Assembly: GCA_016791325.1 (NCBI GenBank)
Contig: JAEUMU010000193.1
Coordinates: forward strand, 1 to 7,980
Reading direction: 5' to 3'
From: Hyphomonadaceae bacterium
GTDB taxonomy: Bacteria; Pseudomonadota; Alphaproteobacteria; Caulobacterales; Aquidulcibacteraceae
Length of the DNA: 7,980 nucleotides
A program made the translations under genes and the position numbers. Below, piece by piece: positions 6,523 through 7,980 of this stretch (positions are counted from its first letter, which is position 1; every line of letters begins with the position of its first letter). The notes below the pieces were generated by a model. That model was not told the origin of the DNA, made no database searches, and worked only from the letters and a program-made list of their open reading frames with translations.

Positions 6523-6983
6523 GCGCCCCGATCGTCGCAGCGCAAATGCTGATCCGCAGACCACTGGAGGAGGTGTTCGCCGCCTTCACCAATCCGGCGC
6601 TCACCACCAGATTCTGGTTCACAAAATCCAGCGGGCATCTGGCGCCCGGAGCGCGCGTGCGCTGGGATTGGGAAATGTACGGTGTTCACGACGACATAAC
6701 GGTGACAGCGTTCGAACCGAACCGCCGCGTCGTGTTCGAATGGAACGCGCCGAACACCAACATCGTGGAGTGGCGTTTCGAACCGCACGCCAAAGGCGCG
6801 ATGCTGACCATCACCAACAGCGGCCTGAAGGGCGATGACGTCATCGCCGAAGCGCTCGATCTGGCGCAGGGCTGGAATCTTGTGTTGGCGGCGGCCAAGG
6901 CGTGGCTGGAGCATGGCGTAGCGCTCAACCTCATCGCCGATAAGGCGCCTGATCATACCGTTTCAGGATGGAGCTCACGATGA
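6519..6983 (+). CDS. SRPBCC-superfamily protein (second of three, divergent)
   Basis: The 154-aa product also has the SRPBCC fold pattern. Residues about 5-40 hold the first strand and helices (AQMLIRRPLEEVFAAFTNPA, then TRFWFT). WDWEMYG follows at about 50-56, then beta-strands, and a C-terminal helix GWNLVLAAAKAWLEHG (118-133). It lacks the 'GVVLExDPPxRL' strand shared by its two neighbours and has its own strand (VTAFEPNRRVVFEW) in the equivalent place, so it belongs to a different subfamily. It starts at an ATGA overlap with the first SRPBCC gene and ends in another ATGA overlap with the third. Strict coupling suggests that the three proteins are made together in similar amounts. No catalytic residues can be named; the ligand is unknown. 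Confidence 0.88.
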   Translation: MSAPIVAAQMLIRRPLEEVFAAFTNPALTTRFWFTKSSGHLAPGARVRWDWEMYGVHDDITVTAFEPNRRVVFEWNAPNTNIVEWRFEPHAKGAMLTITNSGLKGDDVIAEALDLAQGWNLVLAAAKAWLEHGVALNLIADKAPDHTVSGWSSR

Positions 6984-7423
6984 GCAAGCCGGAATTTGTG
7001 TATGTAATCCACATCGAGGCGCCGCGGGCGCGCGTGTGGGAAGCGTTGACCACGGGCGAACAGACAGTGCTGTTCTGGACGCGCTACGTGCAATCGCAAT
7101 GGAGCGTGGGAGCGCGCGTGGAGTTCCTGCGCGAGGACCGCAAAACCCTGAGCCATGACGGCGTGGTGCTCGAGATCGACCCGCCAAGGCGGCTTGTGAT
7201 GACGTTCGACGTCTCGCCCGAAGGCTTCGCCGAGCCCGCTTCGCGCGTGACTTACGAACTCAAGGAAGCCAAGGCCGGCACACAGCTGAAGGTGATCCAT
7301 GAAGGCTTCCCACCCGGCAGCAAGGTTCTGCTTTCGATCAGCGAGGGCTGGCCGGCGATACTTTCAAGCATGAAAACCTATCTTGAAACCGGCAGGCCGA
7401 TGGGCGCGGCCTGCAGCGCCTAG
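6980..7423 (+). CDS. SRPBCC-superfamily protein, AHSA1-like (third of three)
   Basis: The 147-aa product is another helix-grip protein. It opens with VYVIHIEAPRARVWEALT (8-25), closely matching the first SRPBCC protein, shares GVVLEIDPPRRL, and ends with the helix GWPAILSSMKTYLETG. I chose ATG 6980-6982 because GGAG lies 6 nt upstream and it forms the ATGA overlap seen at the preceding junction. An ATG at 6968 would add four residues and lies before that ribosome site. The likeness to the first protein suggests duplication within the family, with the divergent second gene between them. It is the last gene of the operon: a 112-nt gap with a hairpin follows. The ligand and role are unknown. Confidence 0.9.
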   Translation: MSKPEFVYVIHIEAPRARVWEALTTGEQTVLFWTRYVQSQWSVGARVEFLREDRKTLSHDGVVLEIDPPRRLVMTFDVSPEGFAEPASRVTYELKEAKAGTQLKVIHEGFPPGSKVLLSISEGWPAILSSMKTYLETGRPMGAACSA

Positions 7424-7446
7424 CGTTCACGCCATTGTGGCGCCCC

Positions 7447-7465
7447 GCCCGCTTGAAAAGCGGGC
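7447..7465 (+). terminator. GC-rich hairpin after the SRPBCC operon, terminator-like but without T-tract
   Basis: Arms GCCCGCTT (7447-7454) and AAGCGGGC (7458-7465) pair perfectly over 8 bp around a 3-nt GAA loop, 23 nt after the last SRPBCC stop. A canonical intrinsic terminator needs a run of T directly after the stem, and the sequence continues CGCAACATG instead. It may stop transcription partly or with Rho, or protect the 3' end of the mRNA. The rest of the gap 7424-7535 shows no gene and no convincing promoter. Confidence 0.45.
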
Positions 7466-7535
7466 CGCAACATGATGATTTCGCAACCTTCGGGCAGCGC
7501 GCGGGCAGGCGCGCGTAGGCAGCGCAGGTATTGGC

Positions 7536-7980
7536 ATGAAACAGTATGTGATCGCGGCGGCGCTCTTGATGGCGGCTGCGGCGCCGGCTTCGGCTTACAC
7601 CACCTACGTCTTGCCGGAGGCGTTCGATACCGCTGAAGGCAGCCTCAGCCTGCAAGCTTCACACGCGCAGCAATTTTTCACTCCCGCCATCGCCGTTTCG
7701 GCCGATTTCGACCTGGTCAGCCCCGATGGCGGTCCGGGCACATTCGGCCGCGTGGAGGTCGCCGGGGCGGCCACCACCATGCAGGCCAACCTGCCGCAAT
7801 GGGGCACTTACCGCATCACCAGCGGCGAACAGGTCGGCCCTGTGAATACTTTGGTGGGCGTGGATGGCGGCTGGCGGCCGCTCGCGCAGGGCGAAACTCC
7901 GCCCGAGGGCGCGCCGGTGACGACTCTGCAGACGGTCACGGTGTCCGACGTGTACGTTTCGCGCGGGCGGCCCACCAATG
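7536..7980 (+). CDS. Secreted DUF4198-like protein (5' part, truncated by window edge)
   Basis: The 148 visible codons encode a protein with a clear Sec signal peptide (1-20: Lys2, a hydrophobic Ala/Leu core, then A-S-A before Tyr21), so it should be periplasmic. The mature part is beta-rich, with TYVLPEAF near the start, a FDLVSPDGG segment, WGTYRITSG and the strand TVTVSDVYVSRG near the window end. This matches my memory of DUF4198, a family with immunoglobulin-like folds related to the NikM/CbiM-associated periplasmic proteins and often found near TonB-dependent receptor genes. Metal uptake is a common guess for the family, but no metal-binding cluster is visible here. The ATG follows AGG by 7 nt. 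The gene is separated from the SRPBCC operon by 112 nt and a hairpin, so it is probably a separate unit. The 3' end lies outside the window. Confidence 0.75.
   Translation, partial: MKQYVIAAALLMAAAAPASAYTTYVLPEAFDTAEGSLSLQASHAQQFFTPAIAVSADFDLVSPDGGPGTFGRVEVAGAATTMQANLPQWGTYRITSGEQVGPVNTLVGVDGGWRPLAQGETPPEGAPVTTLQTVTVSDVYVSRGRPTN

Noticed and set aside
6342..6956. 204-codon minus-strand frame opposite the first and second SRPBCC genes
   Set aside because: The plus-strand genes here show clear family motifs and tight ATGA overlaps; the antisense product has no recognisable domain.
7453..7479. TTGAAA ... GATGAT as a promoter for the DUF4198-like gene
   Set aside because: The spacer is only 15 nt, and the -35 lies inside the hairpin stem and loop; too weak to annotate.

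Overview
The window comes from a GC-rich Gram-negative bacterium, most probably an alphaproteobacterium, perhaps Caulobacterales/Hyphomonadaceae-like. This rests on recalled family resemblance (the Pal 'DERGTREYN' core, a short TolA, ybgC at the head of the tol genes), not on a search. Two divergent blocks read away from a 92-nt intergenic region at 5617-5708.

Minus strand, 5616 down to 1: a YdhS-like (COG4529) NAD(P)/FAD-binding protein gene overlaps ybgC by 8 nt. Then follow tolQ, tolR, tolA, tolB and the first 127 codons of pal, which runs off the left edge. This is the full Tol-Pal envelope machine: the TolQ/TolR proton-driven motor energises TolA, which crosses the periplasm and works through TolB and Pal to draw the outer membrane inward at division. 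YbgC is the usual cytoplasmic thioesterase of the cluster. Spacing is very tight in tolQ-tolR (1-nt overlap), tolR-tolA (2 nt) and tolA-tolB (13-14 nt). It opens up only before tolQ (69 nt) and before pal (142 nt, with a weak candidate promoter). The flavoprotein gene at the head is the unusual member.

Plus strand, 5709-7423: a small ArsR-type repressor gene is followed by three SRPBCC/AHSA1-type genes, each overlapping the previous one by 4 or 8 nt, so this looks like one translationally coupled operon. Its control region is the most informative non-coding sequence here. An exact TTGACA -35 box is followed by a perfect 7-bp inverted repeat filling the spacer up to a -10-like CATATT. A second perfect 7-bp inverted repeat shares the middle arm. 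The predicted transcription start falls on or next to a GTG codon, so the repressor mRNA may be leaderless and the operator may be autoregulatory. The first and third SRPBCC proteins resemble each other more than either resembles the middle one.

Plus strand, 7424-7980: a 112-nt gap holds a strong 8-bp GC-rich hairpin without a T-tract. It is followed by the 5' part (148 codons) of a secreted DUF4198-like protein that runs off the right edge.

I see no RNA genes, insertion sequences, CRISPR arrays or att sites. Nothing here is clearly a wholly new system; the points worth a second look are the ArsR-SRPBCC operon with its operator, and the flavoprotein coupled to tol-pal.
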